Made by a program: the position numbers and the translations under genes. Positions 22,758 through 32,044 of a stretch of DNA of 64,000 bases are shown here, one piece after another. Location: positions 42,735-106,734 of the forward strand of contig JAFRLY010000063.1 in NCBI GenBank assembly GCA_017431005.1. Direction: 5' to 3'. This DNA comes from Clostridia bacterium. Its GTDB lineage: Bacteria > Bacillota > Clostridia > Christensenellales > Aristaeellaceae. The notes beneath the pieces are model-generated. The model had not been told where the DNA came from and ran no database searches. It saw only the letters and a list, made by a program, of their open reading frames with translations. The stretch's first letter is position 1, and each line of letters opens with the position of its first letter.

Positions 22758-23741
22758 ATGAGCGAAGCTTTCGGATGGGCCTTTATCGGCGCAGGCACCC
22801 TGGGCAAAGAGGTCGCGAAGGATATCATGGCTTCCGGCCGTCACCGGGTGGTCTCGGTCTATACCCGGAATTTTGAGAGATGCAAGGCCGTCGCGGATGC
22901 GCACGGCGCCCTCGCGGCCGGCTCCGCGGAGGAAGCGATCACCTGTCCCGGCGTGGACGGGGTGTATATCGTCACGCCGCACAACAGTCATTATGAATAT
23001 ACGCTCCAGGCCCTGAACCTTGGTAAGCCGGTGCTCTGTGAGAAGGCGCTCACGACCGACGCGGGCAAGGCCGCTGAGATGATCCGCCTCAGCCGGGAGA
23101 AGAAGCTCTATTTCTCCGAGGCCATGTGGACCTGGTTCGCCCCTGTGGCAAATCAGGTCAGGGCCTGGCTGGATGCCGGCGAGTACGGGGAAATCCAAAA
23201 GGTGCACCTGGATCATCTGACCTATGCCCTGGACTATGCGGCGCGGTGTTCCGATCCGAACACGGCCGGCGGCGCCCTGCTGGATCTGGGCGTTTATCCC
23301 CTGACCTATCTTTACCGTCTTTTCGGCATGCCGGAAAAGGTGGAGTGCAGGGGCGTCGTGGAAAACGGCGTTGACACCGGCGAGGACATCAGCCTGACTT
23401 ATCCCGGCGGCAGGGTCTTCACCGTCAGCACCTCCATGATCACGAGGCAGGGCCATGAAAGCCTGCTCCTGGAGGGCACAAAGGCGCGCACCTGTCTCAC
23501 GGGCTATCATTATGCCCGCAGCGTCACCCTGGAGCGGGTGAACGGCGCCCCGGAAACCTTCAGCGGCTTCGGCGGCATCCTGAACGAGTTTGACCTCGCC
23601 GCCGCGGAAATCCGGGAGGGCCTCACCGAGAGCCGCTTCGTTCCGCACCAGGCCACCCTGGACGTGATGAAGATCATGGATGAATGCCGGCGCCAGCTGA
23701 ACCTGGTCTATCCCTTCGAGGACGGGCTCCCTCAGCCCTGA
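22758..23741 (+). CDS. Gfo/Idh/MocA family oxidoreductase
   Basis: A 327-residue NAD(P)-dependent dehydrogenase. The nucleotide-binding fold starts GWAFIGAGTLGKEVAKD; VDGVYIVTPHNSHYEY and GKPVLCEKALTTD (with the catalytic EK lysine motif) follow; the C-terminal alpha/beta domain includes AGGALLDLGVYPLTYLYRLFG. The family acts on sugars, inositols and related alcohols, usually cytoplasmic. It starts after GGGAGGAACCGTT, has its own promoter, and is convergent with the sugar ABC transporter across a terminator. The substrate is not predictable. Confidence 0.9.
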   Translation: MSEAFGWAFIGAGTLGKEVAKDIMASGRHRVVSVYTRNFERCKAVADAHGALAAGSAEEAITCPGVDGVYIVTPHNSHYEYTLQALNLGKPVLCEKALTTDAGKAAEMIRLSREKKLYFSEAMWTWFAPVANQVRAWLDAGEYGEIQKVHLDHLTYALDYAARCSDPNTAGGALLDLGVYPLTYLYRLFGMPEKVECRGVVENGVDTGEDISLTYPGGRVFTVSTSMITRQGHESLLLEGTKARTCLTGYHYARSVTLERVNGAPETFSGFGGILNEFDLAAAEIREGLTESRFVPHQATLDVMKIMDECRRQLNLVYPFEDGLPQP

Positions 23742-23758
23742 TTTTTTCCCTGCAATGC

Positions 23759-23802
23759 AAAACGGGGGCTTCCTGAATCATCAGGAAGCCCCGTTCGTTT
23801 TC
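23759..23802. terminator. Terminator between convergent oxidoreductase and ABC transporter genes
   Basis: AACGGGGGCTTCCTGA (23761-23776) pairs with TCAGGAAGCCCCGTT (23781-23795) around ATCA, followed by CGTTTTC, with A residues before the stem for the other strand. Confidence 0.85.
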
Positions 23803-23805
23803 TTC

Positions 23806-24735
23806 TCAGCCCTTGACAGAGCCGATCATCATGCCCTTCTCGAAGAACTTCTGCAGGAAGGGATATACGATAATCAGAGGCAGCGCCGCCAGCACCATGC
23901 AGGCCAGTTCAATCGTCCGGAAGTTGGAGGACTGGCTGACGACGTTTCCGAGGTTCGCGGCCACGCCGACGCTCATCGCCTTCTGCAGCTCCTCCGCCGC
24001 CTTGCTGGACTTTGTAATTGACAGCAGGTAATAGGACAGCGTCTGCAGGCTGCTCGTGCGCGTGAAGTACAGCGTTGCGGAATAGTCGTTCCAGGTGCCC
24101 ACAGCCGTAAAGATTCCCAGTGCGCTCAGCACGGGCTTGGAGAGCGGCATCACGATCTGGAAGAAGATCCGGTACTCGCTGGCGCCGTCAATCTTTGCCG
24201 ATTCAAACAGCGCGTCCGGGATCGACTTGTAGTTCGCGTTGAAGATGATGACGTTGTAGAAGCCGCCGAACAGCGCCGGAATGATGTATACCCAGTAGGT
24301 GTTGTAGATCTTCAGCGTGTTGTAGAGAATGAAGTAGGCAATCACGCCGCCGTTCAGGTACATGCTGATGAATCCGATCACGGAGTACAGCTTTTTCCCG
24401 CGCAGGTACGGGCGGGAGAAGCCGTAGGCGAACATGGCCGTGATCAGCGTCTGGAGCACGGTGACCAGCACGGTGCGGCTGACAGTGATGAAAAACGCCT
24501 GCAGAATGACAGGGTCCCGGGTCACCGCTTTCCAGCTGTCCAGCGTGAAATCCCTGGGCCACAGATAGGCGTAGCCGTTCTGGGCAAGGTCCGCCGCGGA
24601 ATTCACTGAATTGACGATGGAATACCACATGGGATAGACCGTCAGGAACATGAGCAGAACCATGCAGAAGTAAAGCACGCCCATAAAGGGACGGTCGCTT
24701 TTTCTGACGACACGCGTCTTCGGAGCTTTTTCCAT
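23806..24735 (-). CDS. Carbohydrate ABC transporter permease, LplC/YtcP type
   Basis: A 309-residue permease with six membrane segments. The permease (EAA) loop appears as ALFESAKIDGASEYRIFFQIVMPLSKPVL, and MLQTLITAMFAYGFSRPYLRGKK precedes it. It belongs to the MalG-like CUT1 group, in the LplC/YtcP branch used for pectin-derived and other complex oligosaccharides. It is the last gene of solute-binding protein-permease-permease, 17 bases after LplB. No ATPase is encoded here, as usual for clusters sharing an MsmX-type ATPase. It ends at a strong terminator. Confidence 0.9.
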   Translation of the reverse strand: MEKAPKTRVVRKSDRPFMGVLYFCMVLLMFLTVYPMWYSIVNSVNSAADLAQNGYAYLWPRDFTLDSWKAVTRDPVILQAFFITVSRTVLVTVLQTLITAMFAYGFSRPYLRGKKLYSVIGFISMYLNGGVIAYFILYNTLKIYNTYWVYIIPALFGGFYNVIIFNANYKSIPDALFESAKIDGASEYRIFFQIVMPLSKPVLSALGIFTAVGTWNDYSATLYFTRTSSLQTLSYYLLSITKSSKAAEELQKAMSVGVAANLGNVVSQSSNFRTIELACMVLAALPLIIVYPFLQKFFEKGMMIGSVKG

Positions 24736-24752
24736 GAGCTTTTCCTCCTTTA

Positions 24753-25688
24753 TCAGAACAGACCGCTGTCCGTCAGTTTTCTGGATGCGAAGTTCGCCGT
24801 AAAGAGCAGGGCCAGCGCGATCACCGATTTGAAGATGTTGATGGCGGAAGCCATGCCGAATTGCAGCTGCTGCAGACCGACCTTATAGATATAAGTGTCG
24901 ATCACCTCACTGCGCTCCAGGTTGAATGCGTTCTGCAGCACGTAGATCTGGTCGAAATTGTTGTTCATGATTCCCGCGACGGCAAAAATAATCATGATCG
25001 TGATAGTATTCCGGATGCACGGCAGTGTAATGTACCACATCTTGCGGTACCGCCCCGCGCCTTCAATCTCCGCCGCTTCGTACAGCGCCCCGTCCACGCC
25101 TGATATCGCGGCTGTGTACAGGATGGTTCCCCATCCGATCTCCTTGATCAGGCTGGAGACGATGCTGATCGTCCAGAAATAGTTCGGCTGCGCCATGTAG
25201 ATGATCGGCTTGTCGTATGCGCCCATCGCCATCAGGATTTTGTTGATGGCGCCGTCCGAGGTCAGAAGGTTGATCACGATGGTTCCGAAAACGACCCAGG
25301 AGATGAAGTGCGGCATGTAGGTGACCGTCTTGACGGTGTTGCGCATGGAGGTATGTGCGATTTCATTGATGAACAGCGCCAGCGCGATCGTCAGCGGAAT
25401 GGAGACCAGCTGGCCGATCAGGTTGATCCCCAGGGTGTTCCGCAGCATGTTCATGAAATCATGGTTGGCGAAAATGATCTTGAAATTCTGAACGCCGTAG
25501 AACGGGCTGGTGAAAATGCCGGCTATGCCGGAGGTGACCTTGTAGTTTTTGAAGGCCAGGATCAGCCCGAAAAGAGGCACTACGTTGAACATGATCATCA
25601 GCAGCAGTCCCGGGAGCATCATGGAATGCAGCTGTACCTGAACGCCAAGCTCATTTCCCGGCCCGGCCGCTTTTTTTCTCTTTGCCAT
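24753..25688 (-). CDS. Carbohydrate ABC transporter permease, LplB type
   Basis: The protein of about 311 residues has six membrane segments and the loop ALYEAAEIEGAGRYRKMWYITLPCI that contacts the ATPase. LMIMFNVVPLFGLILAFKNYK at the N-terminus is typical of LplB. With the LplC-type partner it forms the channel for an oligosaccharide. A frame is open from 25772, but the ATG at 25688 follows AAGGAGG and starts a typical lysine-rich N-terminus (MAKRKKAAG). It follows the binding-protein gene after 127 bases containing two hairpins. Confidence 0.9.
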   Translation of the reverse strand: MAKRKKAAGPGNELGVQVQLHSMMLPGLLLMIMFNVVPLFGLILAFKNYKVTSGIAGIFTSPFYGVQNFKIIFANHDFMNMLRNTLGINLIGQLVSIPLTIALALFINEIAHTSMRNTVKTVTYMPHFISWVVFGTIVINLLTSDGAINKILMAMGAYDKPIIYMAQPNYFWTISIVSSLIKEIGWGTILYTAAISGVDGALYEAAEIEGAGRYRKMWYITLPCIRNTITIMIIFAVAGIMNNNFDQIYVLQNAFNLERSEVIDTYIYKVGLQQLQFGMASAINIFKSVIALALLFTANFASRKLTDSGLF

Positions 25689-25701
25689 ACAAGCCTCCTT
25701 G

Positions 25702-25766
25702 CCCGGCGAACCCTCGCCGGGATTTTTTGGGAAAAGCACGGCCTGCATTCTGTGCAAGCCGTGCTT
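25702..25766 (-). other. Two intercistronic hairpins between binding protein and permease genes
   Basis: AGCACGGC (25735-25742) pairs with GCCGTGCT (25758-25765), extended by TGCA/TGCA; a second stem joins CCCGGCGA (25702-25709) and TCGCCGGG (25714-25721). Neither ends in a long T run on the minus strand. They probably act as partial terminator and stabiliser, giving more binding protein than permease. Confidence 0.6.
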
Positions 25767-25815
25767 CCCCATTTTTACTTACACTTTATTGTCATACTGA
25801 CCGAAACCCTGCTGC

Positions 25816-27471
25816 TTATTCGTAAATCGCGGCGTTGGGATTCTCGATCTTCTGTCCGGCGAGCTCATAGGCGGCCTGCAGATATTCGTTCAGGGCCGCG
25901 TCGACTGCCTCGACGTCATAGCTGTTCATGGTGTCGATCATGGCCTGGTATTCCTTCTCGAACTCTTCCTCGGTCGTTGCGGCGACGATCTTGGCCTTCT
26001 GGCCTTCCAGGTAGCTCTTGATCTGGGACTGCTTGATGCCCAGGTCGCTGGAGGGCTCCAAGGGGTTGGAATCGACGGTCGTCATCAGGCCGGAGTTCCA
26101 GATATAGGTCGTCGGATAGCGGCCCATGGCGGAGCAGGCGATGGAGTAGGCCAGGTCGGAACCGTTGGCGCCGTCAGCCTGTTCGTCCGGACCGGGCGTG
26201 GTGCACCAGAAGAAGTCGGTGTCGTTGAAGGGCCACAGCCAGATGTTCTGGGCATAGTTGTCGTTATACCGCTGCAGGCCGGCTTCGGTGCGCACCATGG
26301 TGCCGTTCTCCTGCTTCGTGTAGTCTTCGCCTTCCACGCCGTAGTAGTTCAGCCACAGACCTTCTTCGCTGGTGGCGAAGGAGAACGCCTTGGCCAGGGT
26401 TTCCGGATCCTTGCAGGACTTGGAAACGAAGGTCTTGATCCAGCCCGTGCCGGCCTGGCTGTTGATGCCGATGGCAGGAACGGCACCGGTGTCGGAAAGG
26501 ATCGGTCCGTAGGAAGTCATGTTGGAAACGTTCAGATTCGCCTGGGCGGGGTTGCCGAACCAGCAGAATACCTGGCCCGCTTCCACGTAGGTGGTCAGCG
26601 CGTTCTCATCCAGCGTCAGCAGGTCCAGATCCATGAAGCCTTCGCGAACCATGTCGTTGGCGAACTTCAGCACTTCCTTGTAGCCGGGGTTGCGTTCCCT
26701 GCGGCGGTAGTTGCCTTCCGCGTCAACCGGAATAATACCGAAGGAGTTGCTCATGTTGCCGTCCAGGGAGCCGCCCTGCCACAGGTTGGCGTTCATGGTC
26801 GCAACGATGATGGGCTTTCCGTCCACGGTGTAGCCGGATTCCTTCACCTTCTTCAGGGTTTCCATAAACCGGGACTGGGTCTGCACGTCTTCCTGCGTGA
26901 TGCCGAGATCCTCCATGATCTTGGAGTTCAGCATGATCGCGCTGTTGACGCCGTAAACGACGTTGTTGACATACACTTCGCTGCACAGCGGATAGGTTTC
27001 ACGGTGATCCACGGATTCCATATGGCTCGGGAAGAACCAGAAATCGCCGTACGCGTTCGTAATCGCCTGCTTCACGTCCTCGGGGAAATCCTTGAGCAGG
27101 TGGGATTCCGGATCATACTGCTGCAGGAATTCGGGAATCGTGTAAACGTATCCGGATTCGATCAGCTGAGCGATCGTGGTGGAATCGGTGATGGAAATCA
27201 GGTCCGGCAGATCGTTCGTCGCGATCATCAGGGCCAGCTTGGTGGATGCGTCGGTCGCGGGCTGCTCAATCACAAATTCCGCTCCGAACTGGTCGCGGAT
27301 CGCGTCCAGCAGCGGGGAGGTGTCCGTTCCGTTCCAGTTGGCGGGTCCCCAGCCGGATACGTCGGAGAACCAGTTGAAAGTCTGCGTGCCGTCGGCCATG
27401 GCGGGAACGGCGGAGACGATCAGTGTCAGCGCCATCACAAGCGCCGTCAGGACTGCCCATGTCTTTTTCAT
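25816..27471 (-). CDS. Extracellular solute-binding protein (CUT1, LplA/YtcQ type)
   Basis: A 551-residue secreted binding protein. The signal peptide is MKKTWAVLTALVMALTLIVS ending at AMAD; no lipobox cysteine is seen, so anchoring is unclear. The body shows the large family's DLPDLISITDSTTIAQLIESGYV, YTIPEFLQQYDPESHLLKDF and the C-terminal FEKEYQAMIDTMNSYDVEAV helices. It would deliver oligosaccharides to the LplBC-type permeases downstream. The ATG at 27471 has GGAGGTTTGAAC upstream; the frame open from 27513 lacks such a site. The adjacent YesMN pair and pectin genes suggest a pectic ligand. Confidence 0.9.
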   Translation of the reverse strand: MKKTWAVLTALVMALTLIVSAVPAMADGTQTFNWFSDVSGWGPANWNGTDTSPLLDAIRDQFGAEFVIEQPATDASTKLALMIATNDLPDLISITDSTTIAQLIESGYVYTIPEFLQQYDPESHLLKDFPEDVKQAITNAYGDFWFFPSHMESVDHRETYPLCSEVYVNNVVYGVNSAIMLNSKIMEDLGITQEDVQTQSRFMETLKKVKESGYTVDGKPIIVATMNANLWQGGSLDGNMSNSFGIIPVDAEGNYRRRERNPGYKEVLKFANDMVREGFMDLDLLTLDENALTTYVEAGQVFCWFGNPAQANLNVSNMTSYGPILSDTGAVPAIGINSQAGTGWIKTFVSKSCKDPETLAKAFSFATSEEGLWLNYYGVEGEDYTKQENGTMVRTEAGLQRYNDNYAQNIWLWPFNDTDFFWCTTPGPDEQADGANGSDLAYSIACSAMGRYPTTYIWNSGLMTTVDSNPLEPSSDLGIKQSQIKSYLEGQKAKIVAATTEEEFEKEYQAMIDTMNSYDVEAVDAALNEYLQAAYELAGQKIENPNAAIYE

Positions 27472-27584
27472 GTTCAAACCTCCGATTTTTATTAGGATTC
27501 CTTTTCGGGACATCCTTGATTGATTCCATTGTAAAAACTGCGGAGGCGCATGAACATGTATTCTTCCGGTTGATTCTTGGTAAT

Positions 27585-29000
27585 TTAATCACATTTTTCC
27601 TTCCGGTATGCGTTCGGTGACATGCCGAATGCACGTTTGAACTGCTTGGAGAAGTAGAACGGATCCGAGTACCCGGTCATTTCAGCAATGGCGGCGACCG
27701 TTTCGTCCGAATAGGTCAGAAGCTCGCAGGCTTTCTCCAGCCGTCTTTCCTGAATCAGCTCCGAATAGGTTTTTCCCGTCTGTTTCCGGATCATCTGGCT
27801 CAGTCCGGCCTGGCTGACGCCGAACTCCCCGGCCAGGTCCACCAGCGTCCGGGCCTGCATGTAATGACAGTTGATTTCCTCCATGACCGCCTTCAGCGCC
27901 GCGCTTTCCGGGGAGAACAGAATCGCTGCCTCCAGCCGGTCGAACAGCGCGCTGCAGTCCGGATCGTTCTGAACCAGGTCTGTATATCTGTTCAGCGGAA
28001 CGTGAAACAGAGAGGGCTTCCCCTGCGTCTGCTGGAGACGTCTGTCCATGCGCCAGAGCAGCGGCGTCAGGCGGTCCAGCATCAGCGTTCCGTCAAGAAC
28101 AGCCTGCCTCAGCTGCTTCATGTGCCGCTCCAGCAGCGTCCCCTGCTGATAGTCCAGTGCGGTGAAAAAAGCCTTTTCCTCCGCGTATCCCTTTGTGTCC
28201 GTGGAGCATTTCAGGCCCTTTTTGCCGATGAATTTCGCGGATATGCGTGCCATCCGCGCGTGCCAGATCATTTTTTCCGGGCTGGCCTTCCCCCGCTTCT
28301 CGGCGCACATCCCGAAGCTTTCATCTGTGTTTTCCGTTCCGCCGGAACGCAGCATCGCTTCATACAGGGCGGTGCCATCGTCCTCCGGCACGCACAGGAT
28401 CAGCGCGAACTCCCCGCTCAGCGGAACCCGCAGGCTCTCCCGCGTGCCCGGCAGCGCGCCGGATGTTTCTCCCGGGAACACGGCGGAGGTGACCACGGCC
28501 GCCTCCCATTCCCCGGCGGCAGGCGTGCTGCCCGTCAGGCGGGAAAAGGCTTCCTCCACCGTCCGGCTGCTGAGCAGGATTTCCTGCGTCTGCGCGGTCT
28601 CCTCCCTTTTCCGGGTGCTCTGCGTCTGCGTCAGCCGTTCATGCAGCTTGACCATGCAGGCCGTCAGCTGCTCCTGCCGGACCGGCTTGAGCAGATACTC
28701 GAAGGCGCCGTTGCGCAGCGCCTCCTGCGCATAGGAAAAATCCGCGAAGGCGCTGATCAGAACGACCTCGGTGGGAAGCTCCGCCTCCCGGACCCGCTTC
28801 AGCAGCTCAAGGCCGCTCAGGCCGGGCATGCGGATATCGGCGATCACAGCGCTCGGCGGATTCTTCAGTATGCATTCCCAGGCAGCCCGGGAGCTTTCGC
28901 AGCTGGCGGCAATCTCAAACCCCAGATCGTTCCAGTTGATCAGGCGTTCCAGTCCCACCAGCACCCAAGGCTCGTCATCCACCAAAATAATCCGATGCAT
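27585..29000 (-). CDS. AraC-type response regulator (YesN-like)
   Basis: A 471-residue two-component regulator. The receiver domain is at the N-terminus (RIILVDDEPWVL; phospho-acceptor in AVIADIRMPGLSG; FEYLLKPVRQEQL). A long helical middle follows, and two helix-turn-helix motifs close the protein (LAGEFGVSQAGLSQMIRKQ and IAEMTGYSDPFYFSKQFKR). It pairs with the sensor kinase whose 3' end overlaps it by 26 bases. YesN-type regulators switch on neighbouring sugar ABC transporters, so the likely target is the promoter before the binding-protein gene at 27471. Confidence 0.92.
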   Translation of the reverse strand: MHRIILVDDEPWVLVGLERLINWNDLGFEIAASCESSRAAWECILKNPPSAVIADIRMPGLSGLELLKRVREAELPTEVVLISAFADFSYAQEALRNGAFEYLLKPVRQEQLTACMVKLHERLTQTQSTRKREETAQTQEILLSSRTVEEAFSRLTGSTPAAGEWEAAVVTSAVFPGETSGALPGTRESLRVPLSGEFALILCVPEDDGTALYEAMLRSGGTENTDESFGMCAEKRGKASPEKMIWHARMARISAKFIGKKGLKCSTDTKGYAEEKAFFTALDYQQGTLLERHMKQLRQAVLDGTLMLDRLTPLLWRMDRRLQQTQGKPSLFHVPLNRYTDLVQNDPDCSALFDRLEAAILFSPESAALKAVMEEINCHYMQARTLVDLAGEFGVSQAGLSQMIRKQTGKTYSELIQERRLEKACELLTYSDETVAAIAEMTGYSDPFYFSKQFKRAFGMSPNAYRKEKCD

Positions 29001-30780
29001 TCTCTTTCTCCATCAGGTCCTTTATCTCACAGGGAACGGTGATCTGTATTCTTGTCCCTTTCCCGGCGGCGCTGTCGACGGTGAACTCCAGGGAATCCCC
29101 GTAGAACAGCCGCAGCCGCCTGTAAACATTCAGCAGTCCGATTCCGTGGCTCCGGTCCGGAAGCTCGTTCGTCCTGTCAAACTCGGTCAGGCCGTCCTTC
29201 AGGCTCTGCAGCTCCTCTTCCGTCATTCCAAGCCCGTTATCCTCCACGATGACCGTCATCCTGCCGCCGTTCCGGTGCGCCTCTGTCCGCACTTTTCCTC
29301 CGGTCTCTATCGTTTCCAGTCCGTGGAAGATCGCATTCTCAACCAGCGGCTGCACCACCATTTTCGGGAAGGGAACGTCCGCCGCGTCCGCGTCGATCTG
29401 CACCTCGATGCCAAACCGGTTGCGGAAGCGGTAGTGAATGATGGAGGCGTAATCCTCGATCATCGTCTTTACCTCCTGAACGGGGGCGTAGCCTTTCCCC
29501 TTCAGGTTGTATGAAAACATTCTGGAAAGCGCCTCCGTCATCACGGCGATTTCATTCACGTCGTGATACAGGGCCATTCCCCGGATGCATTCCAGCGTAT
29601 TGTAAAGAAAATGCGGATTGATCTGGCTCCGGTATGCCAGCAGCTCCGACTGCTTCTTTCTGTATTCCGCCTCCAGCAGCCTGTTCTGCGCCTCCATGTT
29701 CTGCGCCGTCAGCTGGTCAATGTCGTCCAGCATTCCGTTCAGGTTCCTGGCCAGCTCTCCCATTTCGTTCTTTTCATTGACTTCTATCCGGCTCTCCCGG
29801 TTCCGGGTATAGTAATTCATAAAGCGGATCTGCCTGTGAATCGGCCGGATCACGCTGGCGTAAATCATCACGAACAGCACCAGAAGCAGAAGCCCGATGA
29901 TCAGGTAGGTGATAAAATAATGCCGCTGCAGCCGGTTGATATTGGCGAACAGTTCCCTGGACGGCACGCCGAACAGGATCCGCCAGCCGGATCTTTCCAG
30001 TGTGGCCTGATAAACGACCTGCCCCTCCTTTTCCGTGTTCCGGTCTGAATGCGCCTGGAGCAGTTCGGAAATCGTTTCCGGCAGCGCGCCTCTCTCGATC
30101 ATCGGCTTTCCGTCCGCGTCCGCGCACAGCAGAAAGTATTCGCTGCCCGGCAGCGTTTCCATCAGGCTTTTCGTCAGATAATCCATGCTCATCAGGAAGC
30201 TGCAGGCCCCCGCCTTCCGGACGTTCCGGGAGGTATCGACGTTGAACAGCGGTATGTCCACGGCGAAATAATCCGACCCCTCCACCCGGATCAGGCCGGA
30301 AAACCGGATGCTGTCCAGCGCTTTCGGCGCGTCGTGCATATAGCTTTTGATGCCCGTGGAGGCGATCATCTTGCCGTCCAGCTGATACAGGGAGATGGCG
30401 CGGATATCCTGCTGGATGGCGATCAGCCGGTCAAATTCCGCTTTCACGGCGTCCATCTGCTCTGTCCGGCCGATAAAGCTGCTGCCTTCCACGAAATCCA
30501 CCAGGGTTTTATTGGACATGACGGTATAGCTCAGCTGCGCCAGATCCTCAATCTGCCGGTTCAGCTCCGTCTCCGTCTGGTCAAAAATCGTGTCGTTGTA
30601 TTCCCTGTAGTCCGCCCGGATCATATCCCGCGCGATCCGGTTGGACACCGTCAGCGAGATGCCGAACAGTGCCGCGGCAAGGATAATGATGCCGGCGTAC
30701 ATGGTCAGCAGGCGGAAACGCCCGAAAAAGTCCAGCGTCTTCACTGCCCAGGACCGGAGAAGCAAACGCCCTTTTTTCAT
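28975..30780 (-). CDS. Membrane sensor histidine kinase (YesM-like)
   Basis: A 601-residue kinase. An N-terminal membrane helix (LLTMYAGIIILAAALFGISL), a large external dCache-like sensor, a second helix (YFITYLIIGLLLLVLFVMIY) and a HAMP linker are followed by the His_kinase domain with YRSQINPHFLYNTLECIRGM (phospho-histidine), and HATPase with VEDNGLGMTEEEL and GIGLLNVYRRL. It senses an extracellular or transporter-bound sugar and phosphorylates the YesN-like regulator encoded next. It diverges from the oxidoreductase at 30999. Confidence 0.92.
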   Translation of the reverse strand: MKKGRLLLRSWAVKTLDFFGRFRLLTMYAGIIILAAALFGISLTVSNRIARDMIRADYREYNDTIFDQTETELNRQIEDLAQLSYTVMSNKTLVDFVEGSSFIGRTEQMDAVKAEFDRLIAIQQDIRAISLYQLDGKMIASTGIKSYMHDAPKALDSIRFSGLIRVEGSDYFAVDIPLFNVDTSRNVRKAGACSFLMSMDYLTKSLMETLPGSEYFLLCADADGKPMIERGALPETISELLQAHSDRNTEKEGQVVYQATLERSGWRILFGVPSRELFANINRLQRHYFITYLIIGLLLLVLFVMIYASVIRPIHRQIRFMNYYTRNRESRIEVNEKNEMGELARNLNGMLDDIDQLTAQNMEAQNRLLEAEYRKKQSELLAYRSQINPHFLYNTLECIRGMALYHDVNEIAVMTEALSRMFSYNLKGKGYAPVQEVKTMIEDYASIIHYRFRNRFGIEVQIDADAADVPFPKMVVQPLVENAIFHGLETIETGGKVRTEAHRNGGRMTVIVEDNGLGMTEEELQSLKDGLTEFDRTNELPDRSHGIGLLNVYRRLRLFYGDSLEFTVDSAAGKGTRIQITVPCEIKDLMEKENASDYFGG

Positions 30781-30998
30781 TGTATCTGTTCCTCTGTCAG
30801 TTTTCGGTTTTATACCGTTCTTATCCCGGTGCGGGTTGTCTGTTTGTTATTTTATCATGAAGGCCGGACCCCGTCCAACGATTCTTTCTTTCAATGTCAT
30901 TTTTGCAGTATTTGCTTATATTTCATCAGCTTTTTGTATTCCATTGTCTCCCGGAGCGTGATAAAATACAGCGAAATGAATTCAGCGGAGGAAGAGCT

Positions 30999-31982
30999 AT
31001 GTTTCGGGTTGGACTGGTGGGCTGCGGAAACATCGCGCATGTGCACGCGGCGATCCTGAAGGAAATGAAAGATGTCGACTTTGCCGCCTGCGCGGATATA
31101 ACCCCTGAGCGGGCCGCGGAGTTTGAGTCCCGGTTCGGCTGCAAAGCCTATGATTCCATGGAGCAAATGCTGGATGCGGAGCGGCTCGATGTTGTGCATC
31201 TCTGCACGCCCCATTATCTGCATCCCGTCATGGCGGCGCAGGCCGCCGCCCGGGGCATCGCGGTCTTTACGGAAAAGCCGCCGGCCATTGACGAAGCCGG
31301 CTGGAATCAGGTGCTGGAGGCCGCCCGCGCGGTTCCGGTGGGCATCTGCTTCCAGAACCGCTATAACGCCAACGTGCTGGCCTGCCGCAAAATCATGGAG
31401 GAAGGCCAATACGGCGCGCTGAAGGGCATCCGTGCCTTCGTGACCTGGAACCGTCCCGCGGAATACTACACGTCCGCGGACTGGAAGGGCACGTGGGCCA
31501 CGGAGGGCGGCGGCGCGCTGATCAACCAGTCGATCCATACGCTGGATTTGGTCATCCGCTTCCTGGGCCTGCCGGACGAGGTGGAGTCCGCCATGCGGAA
31601 TCATCATCTGCGGGGCGTCACCGAGGTGGAGGACACCGTGGAAATCTGGATGCGGAAGGACGGCCGGACCGCCCTGATCTATGCCTCCACCGCCTACTGC
31701 GAGGACCTGCCCGTCATCATCGAGCTGCAGTTTGAAAAGGCTTCCGTCCGCCTGGAGAACGATATGCTGACCGTGATTCAGGACGGGGAGCAGACCGTGA
31801 TTCCCTGCAGAACGGACGCTTCCCTGGGCCGCAGCTACTGGGGTTCCGGCCACAAGAGCTGCATTGAGGATTTCTACCGCTGCCTCAGCACCGGCGAGCT
31901 CTTCGCCAACCGTCCGGAGGCCTGTGACGACACCATGAAGGTCCTCCTGGAGATCTACCGTCAGAACAAAGGCGCCTTCTGA
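30999..31982 (+). CDS. Gfo/Idh/MocA family oxidoreductase (second)
   Basis: A 327-residue dehydrogenase: FRVGLVGCGNIAHVHAAIL opens the NAD(P) fold, DVVHLCTPHYLHPVMAAQAA and GIAVFTEKPPAIDEAGW give the EKP motif, and TEGGGALINQSIHTLDLVIRFLG is the C-terminal signature with the catalytic histidine. The ATG at 30999 follows GCGGAGGAAGAGCT; the frame open from 30894 has no ribosome site. It diverges from the YesM gene and may be coregulated with the sugar importer, for example processing an imported uronate or deoxysugar. Confidence 0.9.
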   Translation: MFRVGLVGCGNIAHVHAAILKEMKDVDFAACADITPERAAEFESRFGCKAYDSMEQMLDAERLDVVHLCTPHYLHPVMAAQAAARGIAVFTEKPPAIDEAGWNQVLEAARAVPVGICFQNRYNANVLACRKIMEEGQYGALKGIRAFVTWNRPAEYYTSADWKGTWATEGGGALINQSIHTLDLVIRFLGLPDEVESAMRNHHLRGVTEVEDTVEIWMRKDGRTALIYASTAYCEDLPVIIELQFEKASVRLENDMLTVIQDGEQTVIPCRTDASLGRSYWGSGHKSCIEDFYRCLSTGELFANRPEACDDTMKVLLEIYRQNKGAF

Positions 31983-32011
31983 CATTCCGCGCCTGTTTGT
32001 CCAAAAGCGCT

Positions 32012-32044
32012 GCCGGCCCGGTTTTCACCGGGCCGGCGTTTTTT
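32012..32044. terminator. Strong terminator between convergent genes
   Basis: GCCGGCCCGG (32012-32021) pairs perfectly with CCGGGCCGGC (32028-32037), then GTTTTTT. Confidence 0.9.
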